Source of the DNA: Actimicrobium antarcticum
Lineage (GTDB): Bacteria; Pseudomonadota; Gammaproteobacteria; Burkholderiales; Burkholderiaceae_D
DNA: 64,000 nt
Direction of reading: 5' to 3'
Assembly: GCF_039536745.1 (NCBI RefSeq)
Contig: NZ_BAAAZE010000007.1
Coordinates: 1 to 64,000 of the forward strand
Shown here in pieces: positions 17,939 through 28,654 of this stretch (its first letter is position 1; each line of letters starts with the position of its first letter). The notes beneath the pieces were generated by a model, which saw nothing but the letters and a program-made list of their open reading frames with translations, was not told the DNA's origin and did no database searches. The translations under genes were made by a program, and so were the position numbers.

Positions 17939-18637
17939 CTATTCGTCGAGAAACTTCACGAAGCCATGTGCCGGCTCGCGTTCGGTGATCAGCGAGTTTT
18001 CAATCTTCTGCTGGTCGGCATAGCCGAGCGACATGGCGCAAACAACCATCTGGTTGTCGGGGATCTGCAAAACCTCGGCAATGATCCGGTGATATTGCGT
18101 GAACGCGGCTTGCGGGCAGGTATCGAGTCCGCGTCCTTTGGCCGCCACCATGATGTTTTGCAGGAACATGCCGTAGTCCAGCCACGAGCCTTGTTCCATG
18201 CTGCGATCGATCGTGAATACCAGGCCCACCGGCGCATCAAAAAACTGGTAATTGCGCCCATGCTGGGCATGCATGCCCGCCTTGTTATCGCGCGTCAATT
18301 GCAGCAACGCATACAAATCCCAGCCCACCTTGCGACGACGTTCGATGTACGGCGAGGCCCATTTGAGCGGGTAATAATTGTATTCCTCGACGTGCTTCGC
18401 CGCTTCTGCGGGATCGTCGTGGGCAGCCAGAATGGCGGCTGACAGGCGCTGTTTGATCGCGCCGGTCAACACGTAGACTTTCCATGGCTGGATGTTGGTA
18501 CCGGACGGTGCCCGTGCGGCGACTTCCAGCAAGCGTTCGATGTCTTCCCGGGCGACCGGGTCTGGCAGGAAGGCGCGGATCGAACGGCGCGAGGTGATGG
18601 CATCGTCGACGATGTGCTGTTGCGGAGTCTGGATCAT
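17939..18637 (-). CDS. Nitroreductase-family FMN oxidoreductase
   Basis: A 232-residue nitroreductase. The N-terminal FMN-binding signature SRRSIRAFLPDPV and the RAPSGTNIQPWKVYV block are clear, as is the C-terminal Gly-x-Ala region. The family reduces nitro compounds, quinones or enones with NAD(P)H. Its start overlaps the stop of the thioesterase gene by 4 nt, so the two are coupled, and the pair follows an EamA transporter. The physiological substrate cannot be inferred. Confidence 0.9.
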   Translation of the reverse strand: MIQTPQQHIVDDAITSRRSIRAFLPDPVAREDIERLLEVAARAPSGTNIQPWKVYVLTGAIKQRLSAAILAAHDDPAEAAKHVEEYNYYPLKWASPYIERRRKVGWDLYALLQLTRDNKAGMHAQHGRNYQFFDAPVGLVFTIDRSMEQGSWLDYGMFLQNIMVAAKGRGLDTCPQAAFTQYHRIIAEVLQIPDNQMVVCAMSLGYADQQKIENSLITEREPAHGFVKFLDE

Positions 18638-19092
18638 GCTGGGCCCATGGAAGTGGAAGGAAGTTGTATGGAAAGGAGTAACTGGCGCATCGACGCCGGA
18701 ATGGCGACAGGACGACGGCTGATACGATCGACATAGACATGGACCAGGTGGCCCTGGGCTGCAGCCTGGTCATCGTCTTCACGGAAAATGCCGACTTCGT
18801 AGCGCACGCTGGATGTGCCCAGATGGGCAACCCGCAAGCCGGCGGTCACGCGCTCCGGAAAGGCGACCGATGAAAAATAATTGCAGTGTGTTTCGATGAC
18901 CAGTCCGATCACCGGACTGTGTTCGAGATCCAGCACGCCACCATGAATCAGCAGCGTATTGACCACCGTGTCGAACCAGCTGTAATACATGACATTGTTG
19001 ACGTGACCGTACGCGTCGTTGTCGCTCCAGCGGGTCGTGATCGGCTGGAAATGCAGATACGCGCTGCGCCGCCCTGCTTCGGCCCGGCTCAT
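18634..19092 (-). CDS. 4-hydroxybenzoyl-CoA-thioesterase-type acyl-CoA thioesterase
   Basis: A 152-residue hot-dog-fold thioesterase. The signature TRWSDNDAYGHVNNVMYYSW holds the catalytic Asp and the hydrophobic helix of the YbgC/4HBT group. It hydrolyses acyl-CoA thioesters in the cytoplasm. It overlaps the EamA gene upstream by 4 nt and the nitroreductase downstream by 4 nt, forming a coupled three-gene unit. The acyl group is unknown. Confidence 0.9.
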   Translation of the reverse strand: MSRAEAGRRSAYLHFQPITTRWSDNDAYGHVNNVMYYSWFDTVVNTLLIHGGVLDLEHSPVIGLVIETHCNYFSSVAFPERVTAGLRVAHLGTSSVRYEVGIFREDDDQAAAQGHLVHVYVDRISRRPVAIPASMRQLLLSIQLPSTSMGPA

Positions 19093-19994
19093 TTCTTCAC
19101 CACGAAAAACACCCCGGCGACCGCCAGCAGCATTCCGGCCATGCCGATCCAGCTGAACTGTTCACCGAATGCGATCCATGCCATCAGGGCGGTGGTCGGC
19201 GGTGTCAGGTAGAGCAAACTGGTGACGCTGGTTGCCGCGCTGCGGCGTATCAACGCAAACAGCAGGAAGATCGCACCGATCGACAAGGCCAGCACCGACC
19301 ACAGCAGCGCACCGATGAAGCTAGGGGTCCACTGCACCGTCGTCAGGGCAGGCGAAAAATCTTCGAACGCGATCGCGAACGGCATCACCACCAGTGCCGA
19401 TGCCGCGAACTGGATGATGGTGCCGGTACGCAAGTCAAAATGCGCGCAATAGCGCTTCTGGTAGAGCGTACCTATCGTGATCGAGACCAGCGCCATCAGG
19501 CACAGCAGGATGCTGCCGGTGGACAGCCCGATCAGGCTGATCTTGTTGGCCACCACCAGTCCCACACCGCACAAGCCCAGCGCCAGGCCGAACCATTGTT
19601 TGCCGCGCACCGACTCGCCGATCAGCGGCGCGGCAAAGGCGGTCAGGATCGGTTGCATACCGACAATCAATGCCGACAATCCCGCCGGCATGCCGAGCTT
19701 GATGGCGCACCAGACGCCGGCAAGATAACCGGCCTGCACCAGCACCCCCGCCACCGCAACATGCCTGATCCGTCCCACCGGCCACGGCGCACGGAACAGC
19801 AAGACCAGCGGAATCAGTACCAGCAGCACGCCGGCAAATCGCAGTAACAGGAACGTCAGCGGCGGCGCGAACGGCAAACCGAACTTGGCGACGATGAAGC
19901 CGGTGCTCCAGAGCAGGACAAAAAACCATGGCATGGCGGCCAGGAGAGGTGAGGCGGCGAGCGCGGTGGCTGGCGGAGTCGAAGTGTGGGTCAT
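19089..19994 (-). CDS. EamA/DMT-superfamily transporter
   Basis: From the ATG at 19994 the product is 301 residues with ten predicted helices and two EamA halves. Upstream in-frame starts to 20123 would overlap the preceding gene by over 100 bp and add a basic tail, so the shorter form is preferred. DMT proteins often export amino acids or metabolites. It lies 7 bp behind the deacetylase-like gene and overlaps the thioesterase gene, so all four minus-strand genes look cotranscribed. Confidence 0.88.
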   Translation of the reverse strand: MTHTSTPPATALAASPLLAAMPWFFVLLWSTGFIVAKFGLPFAPPLTFLLLRFAGVLLVLIPLVLLFRAPWPVGRIRHVAVAGVLVQAGYLAGVWCAIKLGMPAGLSALIVGMQPILTAFAAPLIGESVRGKQWFGLALGLCGVGLVVANKISLIGLSTGSILLCLMALVSITIGTLYQKRYCAHFDLRTGTIIQFAASALVVMPFAIAFEDFSPALTTVQWTPSFIGALLWSVLALSIGAIFLLFALIRRSAATSVTSLLYLTPPTTALMAWIAFGEQFSWIGMAGMLLAVAGVFFVVKK

Positions 19995-20001
19995 GGAAGA
20001 G

Positions 20002-20937
20002 TCAGCACTGCGCCGGCAATGGCGCAAGCGGTTGTTCGGACCAGCGTGCCGCAAAACTGGCAGCAATGGCGACGGTTTGCAAATGAACTTCAACGGTGTC
20101 CGTGATCTGTTTTCCATAGCCACCAGCCATCGTGATGGCGACCGGAATGCGGCGCTGGTGCGCGCGCTCCAGCACCATCCGGTCGCGCTGCGCGAGGCCG
20201 TCCAGCGTCAGGCGCAGACGCCCCAGCCGATCGCCTTCATGCGGATCGGCGCCAGCAAGAAAAATGAACAGTTGCGGATCGAAGCGGGAAAACAGCGTGT
20301 CGAGTGCGTCCGACAGCGCGGCCAGGTAGACGGCATCGGTGGTGCCGTCTGGCAAAGGCACATCGAGGTCACTCATGGCTTTTGAAAATGGATAGTTGTT
20401 TTCGCCATGCAGCGACAAGGTAAACACCGAATCGTCACGCGCCAGAATGTCCGCCGTGCCATTGCCCTGATGAACATCCAGATCGATCACGGCGACCCGA
20501 CTGGCACGTCGCTCGGCCTGCATCAGGCGGGCGGCAATGGCGGCGTCGTTGAAGACACAGAAACCTTCACCGTGTGCAGCGTGGGCGTGATGGGTGCCAC
20601 CAGCCAGGTTGAGTGCAACGCCATCGGAAAACGCGGCCCGACAGGCGGCAATGGTGGCGCCGGCAGAGCGGCGCGAACGCTCCACCATGTCGTGCGACCA
20701 CGGAAAACCGATGCGCTTTTGCTCCGCATCCGATAACGCGCCAGCACTGACGCGGCGGATGTAATCCGGATGATGTGCCAGCGCGAGCACGCCGTCGGTG
20801 GTGGTTGGCGCTTCCTGAAATGTCAGTCCGGGGGCAGCACCGGACGCACCTTCGCGCAACAACCGGTATTTTTGCATCGGAAACCGATGCCCGGCCGGAA
20901 GTGGCAGAACGAAGTGATCGCAGTAAAAAGCTTGCAA
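20002..20937 (-). CDS. Histone-deacetylase-family zinc hydrolase
   Basis: A 311-residue arginase/deacetylase-fold enzyme. The charge-relay/substrate block GGTHHAHAAHGEGFCVFND lies at about residues 113-131, zinc ligands at D154-V-H156, and the third ligand is likely in GADPHEGD. Bacterial members deacetylate acetylpolyamines, acetoin-like compounds or acetyl-lysine. It heads the minus-strand group of transporter, thioesterase and nitroreductase genes, and its 5' region is divergent from the phasin gene. Substrate unknown. Confidence 0.92.
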   Translation of the reverse strand: MQAFYCDHFVLPLPAGHRFPMQKYRLLREGASGAAPGLTFQEAPTTTDGVLALAHHPDYIRRVSAGALSDAEQKRIGFPWSHDMVERSRRSAGATIAACRAAFSDGVALNLAGGTHHAHAAHGEGFCVFNDAAIAARLMQAERRASRVAVIDLDVHQGNGTADILARDDSVFTLSLHGENNYPFSKAMSDLDVPLPDGTTDAVYLAALSDALDTLFSRFDPQLFIFLAGADPHEGDRLGRLRLTLDGLAQRDRMVLERAHQRRIPVAITMAGGYGKQITDTVEVHLQTVAIAASFAARWSEQPLAPLPAQC

Positions 20938-21070
20938 GACTGAAAAGCCCCGGAAATAAACAAGACCGCGAGTTTAGCATCGGCATGACTTCCGCCGCCG
21001 GGGGGATTGCGTTGACGCATTCCAGAAGGAAACATCCTTGAAAAACGCGCCTACGACCATCGAAATAGTC

Positions 21071-21098
21071 TTGACAGACCATCATCTGCCCTTAAAAT
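21071..21098 (+). promoter_or_regulatory. Sigma-70-type promoter for phasin gene
   Basis: TTGACA at 21071-21076 and TAAAAT at 21093-21098 are spaced by 16 bp, about 73 bp before the phasin ATG, which itself has the strong site AGGAGA 5 nt upstream. A near-consensus promoter fits the abundance of phasins. Confidence 0.7.
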
Positions 21099-21170
21099 GA
21101 CTCCGCTGCAGCGCACAAGATTCGCGCTACTACCTTTAAGGCAGAACACATCTATCCACCAGGAGAAATC

Positions 21171-21740
21171 ATGTTTTCTACACCAGAACAATTTTCGGCT
21201 GCGACAAAATCGGCGTTCGAATCCCAATTTTTAATGATGTCCACCTTGACGCAAAAAGCATTTGCAGGCGTTGAAAAGCTCGTTGAACTGAATCTCTCGG
21301 TAGCCCGCAGCGCCATGGATGAGTCGAGCCAGACGATAAAAACCCTGGCCTCGGCAAAGAGCCCGCAGGAATTCTTTTCGTTGAGCACGGCACAATCCAA
21401 GCCCGGCTCGGAAAAAGCCATGGCCTATGTCCGCGGCGTCGCCAGCATTGCCTCCGAAGTCCAGGCTGAAATCACCAAAATTACCGAATCGCAAGTCGCC
21501 GATGCGAAGCGCAACGCTGCAACGCTGATGGACGAGATGAGCCGTGCGGCACCAGCCGGTTCTGAAAACATGGTCGCCATGTTCAAAACGGCACTTGGCA
21601 ATGCCAACGCCGGGTACGAGAAAGCGACTGCGTCCACCAAGCAGGTCGTGGCCAAGATCGAAAGCAATATGGATGAAGCGATGAAGACCGTCGCTGTGGT
21701 TGCTGAAAAAAGCACGACCCTGCCAGCGACCAAAAAGTAA
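21171..21740 (+). CDS. phaP: Phasin, PHA granule-coating protein
   Basis: A 189-residue protein of the Phasin_2 type: no signal peptide, mostly amphipathic helix, with the start MFSTPEQFSAATKS and an early VEKLVELNLSVARSAMDES segment typical of betaproteobacterial PhaP. Phasins coat polyhydroxyalkanoate granules and control their size and number. A strong ribosome site and near-consensus promoter precede it. It stands alone, but other PHA genes occur at 38075-38362 and 43721-44947. Confidence 0.95.
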   Translation: MFSTPEQFSAATKSAFESQFLMMSTLTQKAFAGVEKLVELNLSVARSAMDESSQTIKTLASAKSPQEFFSLSTAQSKPGSEKAMAYVRGVASIASEVQAEITKITESQVADAKRNAATLMDEMSRAAPAGSENMVAMFKTALGNANAGYEKATASTKQVVAKIESNMDEAMKTVAVVAEKSTTLPATKK

Positions 21741-21886
21741 TTTCGACGAAGGGTAATTGCTGTCGATGCAATATTGCCCGGGACCGCGCAGTGCGTCTTG
21801 TTTTCAGAGACGCTGATGCGCGCGTAACGGCGCAATCCGTCGATCGGGCTCAGCCCTCAAGCCGGCACTCTGCCTCAGTAAGCATG

Positions 21887-21917
21887 CAATGCCCCGCGCG
21901 CAAGCCTCGGGGCATTG
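21887..21917. terminator. GC-rich hairpin between phaP and DUF349 gene
   Basis: A perfect 10-bp stem CAATGCCCCG/CGGGGCATTG with an 11-nt loop lies between two convergent genes. The following T run is short, so it may be a weak or rho-assisted terminator. Confidence 0.55.
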
Positions 21918-21967
21918 TCATTTGCAACCGGCATCTTACCGAAAAGCAAGACCTCGCGGCACGCCGA

Positions 21968-24526
21968 CTAGCCGGCGACCAGCTTCTCAAGCACCCGCTG
22001 GAAACGCGCTGCCATTCCCGCATCGACAAGCGCCGGCAATCCGCACAGGAGCAGCACGCCAGCCTGCCCGGTTACCACTTTTTGCCCTGATTTCAGCGAT
22101 GCCTGCAAGACGTCTACCTGCAACCGCAACCGCTCACGCGCCAGTCCGGCGGGGCTATCGAGCGACAACAGAATCTCGAAGCGCAGCAATTCCAGCGCGA
22201 GCACGTCACGGTTAGCGGACAAAGTGGCGGCATACGCATCATCAGCGTTGGCTGCGGCGATCCGGGCCTGTTCAAAGCGCTGACCAAGGACACGTTCGAG
22301 CGGCGCGGCCAGCGCCGGAAGCGCTTGCCATTGCCCAGCCATTTGCGCGATACCCGATGTATCTTCGCCGTTTGCCACTGCGGTTTCGAGTTGCTGGCAG
22401 AGTTCTAATTTAGCCTGGAGCGCCAATTGCGCGGCGTTGTCCCGGCGATGTCTGACGGCATCGATCTGACGCTGCACAACTGCGGAGGCAGCGCGATAAC
22501 GTGCTTCCAGTGCCTCCTCGGCGGCACGTGGCACGGCACCGGCACGACCCCAGGCAGCTGCGGTCTCGCGCAGCAGACCGGCAGCGTCGGAAACAGGCTC
22601 TGCGCCGGCGCTTTCCAGCACGATACACAGAGCTTCACGCGTCTGCAGATTCTGCTGCCGCTCCGCATCGGCACCGGCCGCAGCTTCCTTGCGCTTGGCA
22701 AAGGCGGCATCGCAAGCCGCCCGAAAACGCACCCACAGCGCCTGCTCGTCGTTGCGTTCCAGCGGCAACCCGCGGGCGCATTCCTGCCAGCGTTCCTGCA
22801 ATGCGCGCAATGTGTCGAGAGCGCCGCGATCGGTCGCCGACAGGCTGGCCGCATCGCCAATGAGCTGTTCGCGCAGCGCGATTTCAGCGGCGCGCACCAC
22901 GCTGAGCGGCTCGCGCAAACGCTGCATCGCGTCATTGAAGGCGGTATCCAGTTTTTTCTTTTCCTTGCGCTCGGTCGGACCGAGCTTCTGCCAGGATTGC
23001 ACGTGACGCTGGCAGGACAACGCCACGACTTTCCAGTCCGGCTCGGCGGACGCGGCGAGTGCATCGGCCTGAAGATGAATGCCGGCAACCAGCTCTGCGG
23101 CCAACGCCAGATTTTTCTGGCGCTCTTCGGCCAGCTTGCCGAAGTGCTCGGCGACCGGCGCGTAGGCGCTGGTGCAGGCGGTGTCAAAACCGTGCCAGAG
23201 TTCTTTGGGCGCCGGGCCAGCAGACAGGTCAAGCGACTTCCAGCGCTCGCGCAGGCTGCCGATTTTTTTGGCCAGCTCGCCGATGGCGAGTTCTTGCGCG
23301 GGCAATGCCTCGGCAGCTTTTTGCAATTCTTCCCGCGAGACGTTGCCGCCCCAGCGTGCCCAGCCCTGCAGTCGTCCCAATTCGGCCCGCAAGCGCGACA
23401 GCTGCGCACCTTGCGCATCGGTCAGGCGCAAGGTGGCGAGGTTGAGTGCACGAACTCGTTTGTCGGCTTCGGCGGCAACTTGCAGCGAACCCTCGTCGAG
23501 GGCCTGCTCCATCGCCTGCAGCGCGGCCAGAAAGATGCGTTTTTGTTCCGATTCGGGAATTGCGGAGGCGCTCGGAGTGGCGGATTTAACAGGTTGCGCG
23601 GCTGGCTCGATGACTGGCTGCGCGGCCACGACCTGCGCAAGTAGCGCAGCAAAACGTTGCTCGACCAGCTGCTCAGGATCGGTGAAGGCTGGCAAGCCGT
23701 TCCAGCTGCGTCGCAGTACCGCTTGTTGCAGCGACTCGGCTGGCGCGGCTTCCCATTCGTCGAGCAAGCTGCAGCGACTGGCGCGCGCAGCATGTTGTTG
23801 TTCGATGGCAGACAAGGAGGAGCGCAGTTCCCGTGCCGCCTGTTCGCACTGCGCGAGCAACTGCTTCGGTAGCGCGCTGACCTCGGGTGATTGCTGATAA
23901 CCGGCGATGTCGGCATCGAGCGAGGTCAGCACAAGACGCAGTGCATCAGGTGTGAATTGGGCTGCCTGCGCGGGCAAGGCGCGCAAGCGCGCCAGTGCAT
24001 CCATCGCGCTGCGCTGCAGGGTGGCTTGCGCGACCAGACGGTCAGCCAGCGCGGTACGGATCGCATCAAACTCCTGCTGCACCGATTCCGGCACGGCGGT
24101 CAGGGCCTGCCAACGACGATCGAGCTCACTGACCTGATTCGGTGTCAGGCGGGTGTCGGCCAGCACGTGCGACGCATCGGCGATGCAGGCGCTGGCCAGC
24201 ACCTGCAACTTGCGCTGCGACTCCAGCACATCAAGTCGGGTCTGCATTAGCTTTGCAACGCGGCGATCGGTATTGCGCATGGCGGCCAGCACGGTGTGCA
24301 AGCCGGCGACCGACTGCACCGTTTGCGCAGCTGTTAGCCGGGCGTCGGCAAAGTCGCAGGTGAGCAAAAACGCGATGCTGGCCGCTTCATCCTGTTGCAA
24401 GGTCCGGGCAAGGGCAAGCGCTGCGTCGCGTGCGGCGGTTGGCGGTGGTGATGTCTGGGCTATCACCGGAGCAGGAACTGACGGAGCGGATTTTTTTGGC
24501 TTGCGCTTGAAGAGGAAATCGAACAT
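21968..24526 (-). CDS. Large DUF349 helical protein
   Basis: An 852-residue, Ala/Leu/Glu/Arg-rich, almost wholly alpha-helical cytoplasmic protein. The basic N-terminus (FLFKRKPKKS) leads into repeated three-helix DUF349 units with W-x-x-L and E-R-W-x-x-L/C type motifs, for example LRERWKSLD, LQERWQECARGLP and MAGQWQALP. The function of DUF349 proteins is not established. The gene is monocistronic, convergent with phaP and divergent from the urease operon. The opposite strand has a long open frame that is a composition artefact. Confidence 0.88.
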   Translation of the reverse strand: MFDFLFKRKPKKSAPSVPAPVIAQTSPPPTAARDAALALARTLQQDEAASIAFLLTCDFADARLTAAQTVQSVAGLHTVLAAMRNTDRRVAKLMQTRLDVLESQRKLQVLASACIADASHVLADTRLTPNQVSELDRRWQALTAVPESVQQEFDAIRTALADRLVAQATLQRSAMDALARLRALPAQAAQFTPDALRLVLTSLDADIAGYQQSPEVSALPKQLLAQCEQAARELRSSLSAIEQQHAARASRCSLLDEWEAAPAESLQQAVLRRSWNGLPAFTDPEQLVEQRFAALLAQVVAAQPVIEPAAQPVKSATPSASAIPESEQKRIFLAALQAMEQALDEGSLQVAAEADKRVRALNLATLRLTDAQGAQLSRLRAELGRLQGWARWGGNVSREELQKAAEALPAQELAIGELAKKIGSLRERWKSLDLSAGPAPKELWHGFDTACTSAYAPVAEHFGKLAEERQKNLALAAELVAGIHLQADALAASAEPDWKVVALSCQRHVQSWQKLGPTERKEKKKLDTAFNDAMQRLREPLSVVRAAEIALREQLIGDAASLSATDRGALDTLRALQERWQECARGLPLERNDEQALWVRFRAACDAAFAKRKEAAAGADAERQQNLQTREALCIVLESAGAEPVSDAAGLLRETAAAWGRAGAVPRAAEEALEARYRAASAVVQRQIDAVRHRRDNAAQLALQAKLELCQQLETAVANGEDTSGIAQMAGQWQALPALAAPLERVLGQRFEQARIAAANADDAYAATLSANRDVLALELLRFEILLSLDSPAGLARERLRLQVDVLQASLKSGQKVVTGQAGVLLLCGLPALVDAGMAARFQRVLEKLVAG

Positions 24527-24895
24527 GTGTGGCGAGCCCGGAGCAGAAAAAGGGCTCCATCATAACAATGGATTGACGGCAGCCGCTGTGGATTGTCACG
24601 CTATGGATCGGGCATTGCACTGCGGCAGTGCATACAAGCACAAGAATAAGGAAGTCGTGACCGGATGCACCAGCAAAACGCATCGCTGCACTGACATCAG
24701 GCATGGCGTCAGCGATGGACATTGCCGGGGTGGCATCGGTGTTGGCACCGCGGTTGGCACCGTAGTTGGCACATATACTGCTACCCGTTCTGCAACCATC
24801 GGTCACCCTCCCCCGCACTCTTCAACCAATGTATCTCCACAGGGCACCATGTTACGTTCGACCCAACTGAAATCACGCCACGTGGCTTGCACCTG
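24527..24895. other. Intergenic region upstream of the urease operon
   Basis: These 369 bp separate the DUF349 gene from divergent ureD. No convincing gene is present. The notable content is a run of GTTGGCAC-based 12-mers at 24741-24776 ending in a TATACT. The promoters of both genes should lie here. Confidence 0.6.
24741..24776 (+). repeat. Three tandem GTTGGCAC 12-mers before ureD
   Basis: GTTGGCACCGCG, GTTGGCACCGTA and GTTGGCACATAT follow one another without gaps, about 120-155 bp before the ureD start. Each pair places TGGCAC upstream of a TTGG at nearly the geometry of a sigma-54 promoter (TGGCAC-N5-TTGC), but the essential GC is one base late. They may be a regulator-binding array. 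Confidence 0.6.
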
Positions 24896-25744
24896 ATGAC
24901 CGGACTCACTCCGATTGCACAGTCGCTGCTGCGCAACCACTGGCAGGCGCGGCTCTCGCTCGGCTTCGCCAACGATGCAGGCACCACCCGCCTGGTCGAG
25001 CGCAGCCATGTCGGGCCGTTGCGGGTGCAAAAAGCGCTGTATCCCGAGCATCCGTCGGTCTGCCATGCCATCGTCGTGCATCCGCCCGGCGGCGTGGTCG
25101 GTGGCGACCAGCTCTCAATCAATGTGCAGGTGGGCGTCGATGCCGCCGCGTTCATCTGCACCCCCGGCGCGGCCAAGTGGTATCGCGCCAATGGTCATGT
25201 CTCCGGCCAGACCGTGCGCCTGGAGGTGGCGGCAGGCGCATCAATGGAATGGCTGCCGCAAGAAACCATCTTTTTCAATGACGCTCATGTTGTGCTCGAC
25301 AGCGCGATCGACCTGCAGGGTGACGCGACCTATATCGGTTGCGACATCCTGTGCTTTGGCCGCACTGCCTCGGGCGAACGATTCAACCGCGGCATCGTCC
25401 GCCAGCGCAACACGATCCGTCGAGACGGCAAGCTGATCTGGTTCGAGCAGGGTCGTATCGATGGCGCTGACGCTGTCATGCACAGCCCGCTGGGCCTGGC
25501 CGGAAAAACTGTCTGCGCCACGCTGCTGGCCGCCGGCACCACGCTGTCACCCACCGCACTGACTGCGCTGCGCGAGGCACTTGGCCCGCTGGCCGGCGTG
25601 ACACAAACAAAAACCATCCTCGTCGTACGCCATCTGGGCGACTCCAGCGAAGTCGCCCGCAGTCTGATGATGCAGGCCTGGCAGGCCTTGCGCCCGCTGC
25701 TGCTGGCGCGCGACGGCGTCATCCCGCGCATCTGGAATACCTGA
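24896..25744 (+). CDS. ureD: Urease accessory protein UreD
   Basis: From the ATG at 24896 the product is 282 residues, normal for UreD. Frames starting further upstream (24722) add a Trp/His-rich stretch unlike the family. Typical segments are HPPGGVVGGDQL, TPGAAKWYR and LPQETIFF. UreD binds apo-urease and, with UreF and UreG, forms the scaffold through which nickel reaches the active site. It is the first gene of ureDABCEFG, 20 bp before ureA. Confidence 0.95.
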   Translation: MTGLTPIAQSLLRNHWQARLSLGFANDAGTTRLVERSHVGPLRVQKALYPEHPSVCHAIVVHPPGGVVGGDQLSINVQVGVDAAAFICTPGAAKWYRANGHVSGQTVRLEVAAGASMEWLPQETIFFNDAHVVLDSAIDLQGDATYIGCDILCFGRTASGERFNRGIVRQRNTIRRDGKLIWFEQGRIDGADAVMHSPLGLAGKTVCATLLAAGTTLSPTALTALREALGPLAGVTQTKTILVVRHLGDSSEVARSLMMQAWQALRPLLLARDGVIPRIWNT

Positions 25745-25764
25745 ACTTTTAACTAGGCAAACCC

Positions 25765-26067
25765 ATGGACCTGACTCCCCGAGAAAAAGACAAGCTGCTG
25801 ATTTTTACTGCCGCCCTGCTGGCCGAACGGCGCATGGCGCGCGGCGTCAAACTGAATTATCCGGAAGCCATTGCGCTGATCAGCGCGGCCATCATGGAAG
25901 GTGCACGCGATGGCCGCACCGTGGCCGAACTGATGTCCGCCGGCACCCGCATCCTGACCCGCGCCGACGTGATGGACGGCATCGCCGAGATGATCCCCGA
26001 CATCCAGGTCGAAGCCACTTTCCCGGACGGCACCAAGCTGGTCACCGTTCATCAACCCATCCCATAG
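25765..26067 (+). CDS. ureA: Urease gamma subunit
   Basis: A 100-residue gamma subunit, full length, beginning MDLTPREKDKLLIFTAALLA, with GVKLNYPEAIALISA and the terminal FPDGTKLVTVHQPI. It combines with UreB and UreC to form the cytoplasmic trimer-of-trimers that hydrolyses urea to ammonia and carbamate. It lies 20 bp after ureD and 15 bp before ureB. Confidence 0.98.
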   Translation: MDLTPREKDKLLIFTAALLAERRMARGVKLNYPEAIALISAAIMEGARDGRTVAELMSAGTRILTRADVMDGIAEMIPDIQVEATFPDGTKLVTVHQPIP

Positions 26068-26082
26068 ACCACAGAGGCCGCC

Positions 26083-26387
26083 ATGATTCCAGGTGAAATG
26101 CTGATCGAACCCGGCGAGATCGCCCTCAATGTCGGTCGCCGCACGGCCAGCATCGTGATTGCCAACAGCGGCGACCGGCCCATCCAGGTCGGCTCGCACT
26201 TCCATTTTTTCGAGACCAATCCGGCGCTGCAATTCGACCGCGACGCGGCCTACGGCATGCGCCTCAATATCGCGGCCGGCACCGCGATTCGCTTCGAGCC
26301 GGGCCAGCAACGCACGGTCGAACTGGTCGACCTGGCCGGGTCGCGCGAGGTGTATGGCTTCAATGCCAAAGTCATGGGAGCACTAAA

Positions 26388-26391
<4 letters not shown>
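26083..26391 (+). CDS. ureB: Urease beta subunit
   Basis: A 102-residue beta subunit starting MIPGEMLIEPGEIALN, with the conserved block DRPIQVGSHFHFFETN and the RFEPGQQRTVELVDLAG segment. It is a structural subunit of the urease core. Its TGA overlaps the ureC ATG (ATGA), so translation of beta and alpha subunits is coupled. Confidence 0.98.
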
Positions 26392-28100
<1,709 letters not shown>

Positions 28101-28113
28101 CCTGAAGCCACTC

Positions 28114-28653
28114 ATGCTGACTCTTAACTCCCGCATTGACCATGCCGACCAGATCGATGGCGAGCTGATCCTGCCCTTCGAACTGCGCGAAAAAAGCCGC
28201 TTGCGCGCCACCCTCGCCAGCGGTGAAATCGTCGCCGTCTTCACGGTGCGCGGCACCGTGCTGCGCGATGGCGATTTGCTGCGCGGTGACGATGGCCGCG
28301 TCGTCAAAATTACCGCGTCTCCCGAAGCGACCTGCCGTGTCGATTGCCCGACAGCGCACGACTTGCTGCGTTGTGCTTTCCATCTCGGTAACCGGCACAC
28401 GCAGGCGCAAGTTGGCGATGGCTTCCTGCGGATTCGTGCTGATCCGGTGTTGAAGGAAATGCTGCAGGGATTGGGCGCGAACGTGACCGAAGAACTGGCA
28501 CCGTTCGAGCCGGAATCCGGCGCCTATGGTGGCGGGCATTCACACCGTGACGACGGCAATCCGCTGGCGCCGATTCCGCTGCGCCAGCGCATCCACCGGC
28601 CGGCGCAGGTGGTCGACAAAGCCATCGACAAAACCACCGACAAGGCCAGCTAG
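28114..28653 (+). CDS. ureE: Urease nickel metallochaperone UreE
   Basis: From the ATG at 28114 the product is 179 residues; an in-frame start at 28018 lies inside ureC and is unlikely. It has the N-terminal peptide-binding domain and the central metal-binding domain with HLGNRHTQAQV, plus a short C-terminal His cluster (GGGHSH) and a charged tail. The tail is His-poor compared with Klebsiella UreE. It brings nickel to the UreDFG complex. One base separates it from ureF. Confidence 0.95.
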   Translation: MLTLNSRIDHADQIDGELILPFELREKSRLRATLASGEIVAVFTVRGTVLRDGDLLRGDDGRVVKITASPEATCRVDCPTAHDLLRCAFHLGNRHTQAQVGDGFLRIRADPVLKEMLQGLGANVTEELAPFEPESGAYGGGHSHRDDGNPLAPIPLRQRIHRPAQVVDKAIDKTTDKAS

Positions 28654-28654
28654 C

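Noticed and set aside
22427..23644. A 405-codon plus-strand frame inside the DUF349 gene
   Set aside because: Antisense shadow of an Ala/Leu/Arg-rich gene; composition is abnormal and no domain is recognisable.
24741..24779. A sigma-70 promoter using TTGGCA and TATACT
   Set aside because: The available spacings are 2, 14 or 26 bp, none near 17.
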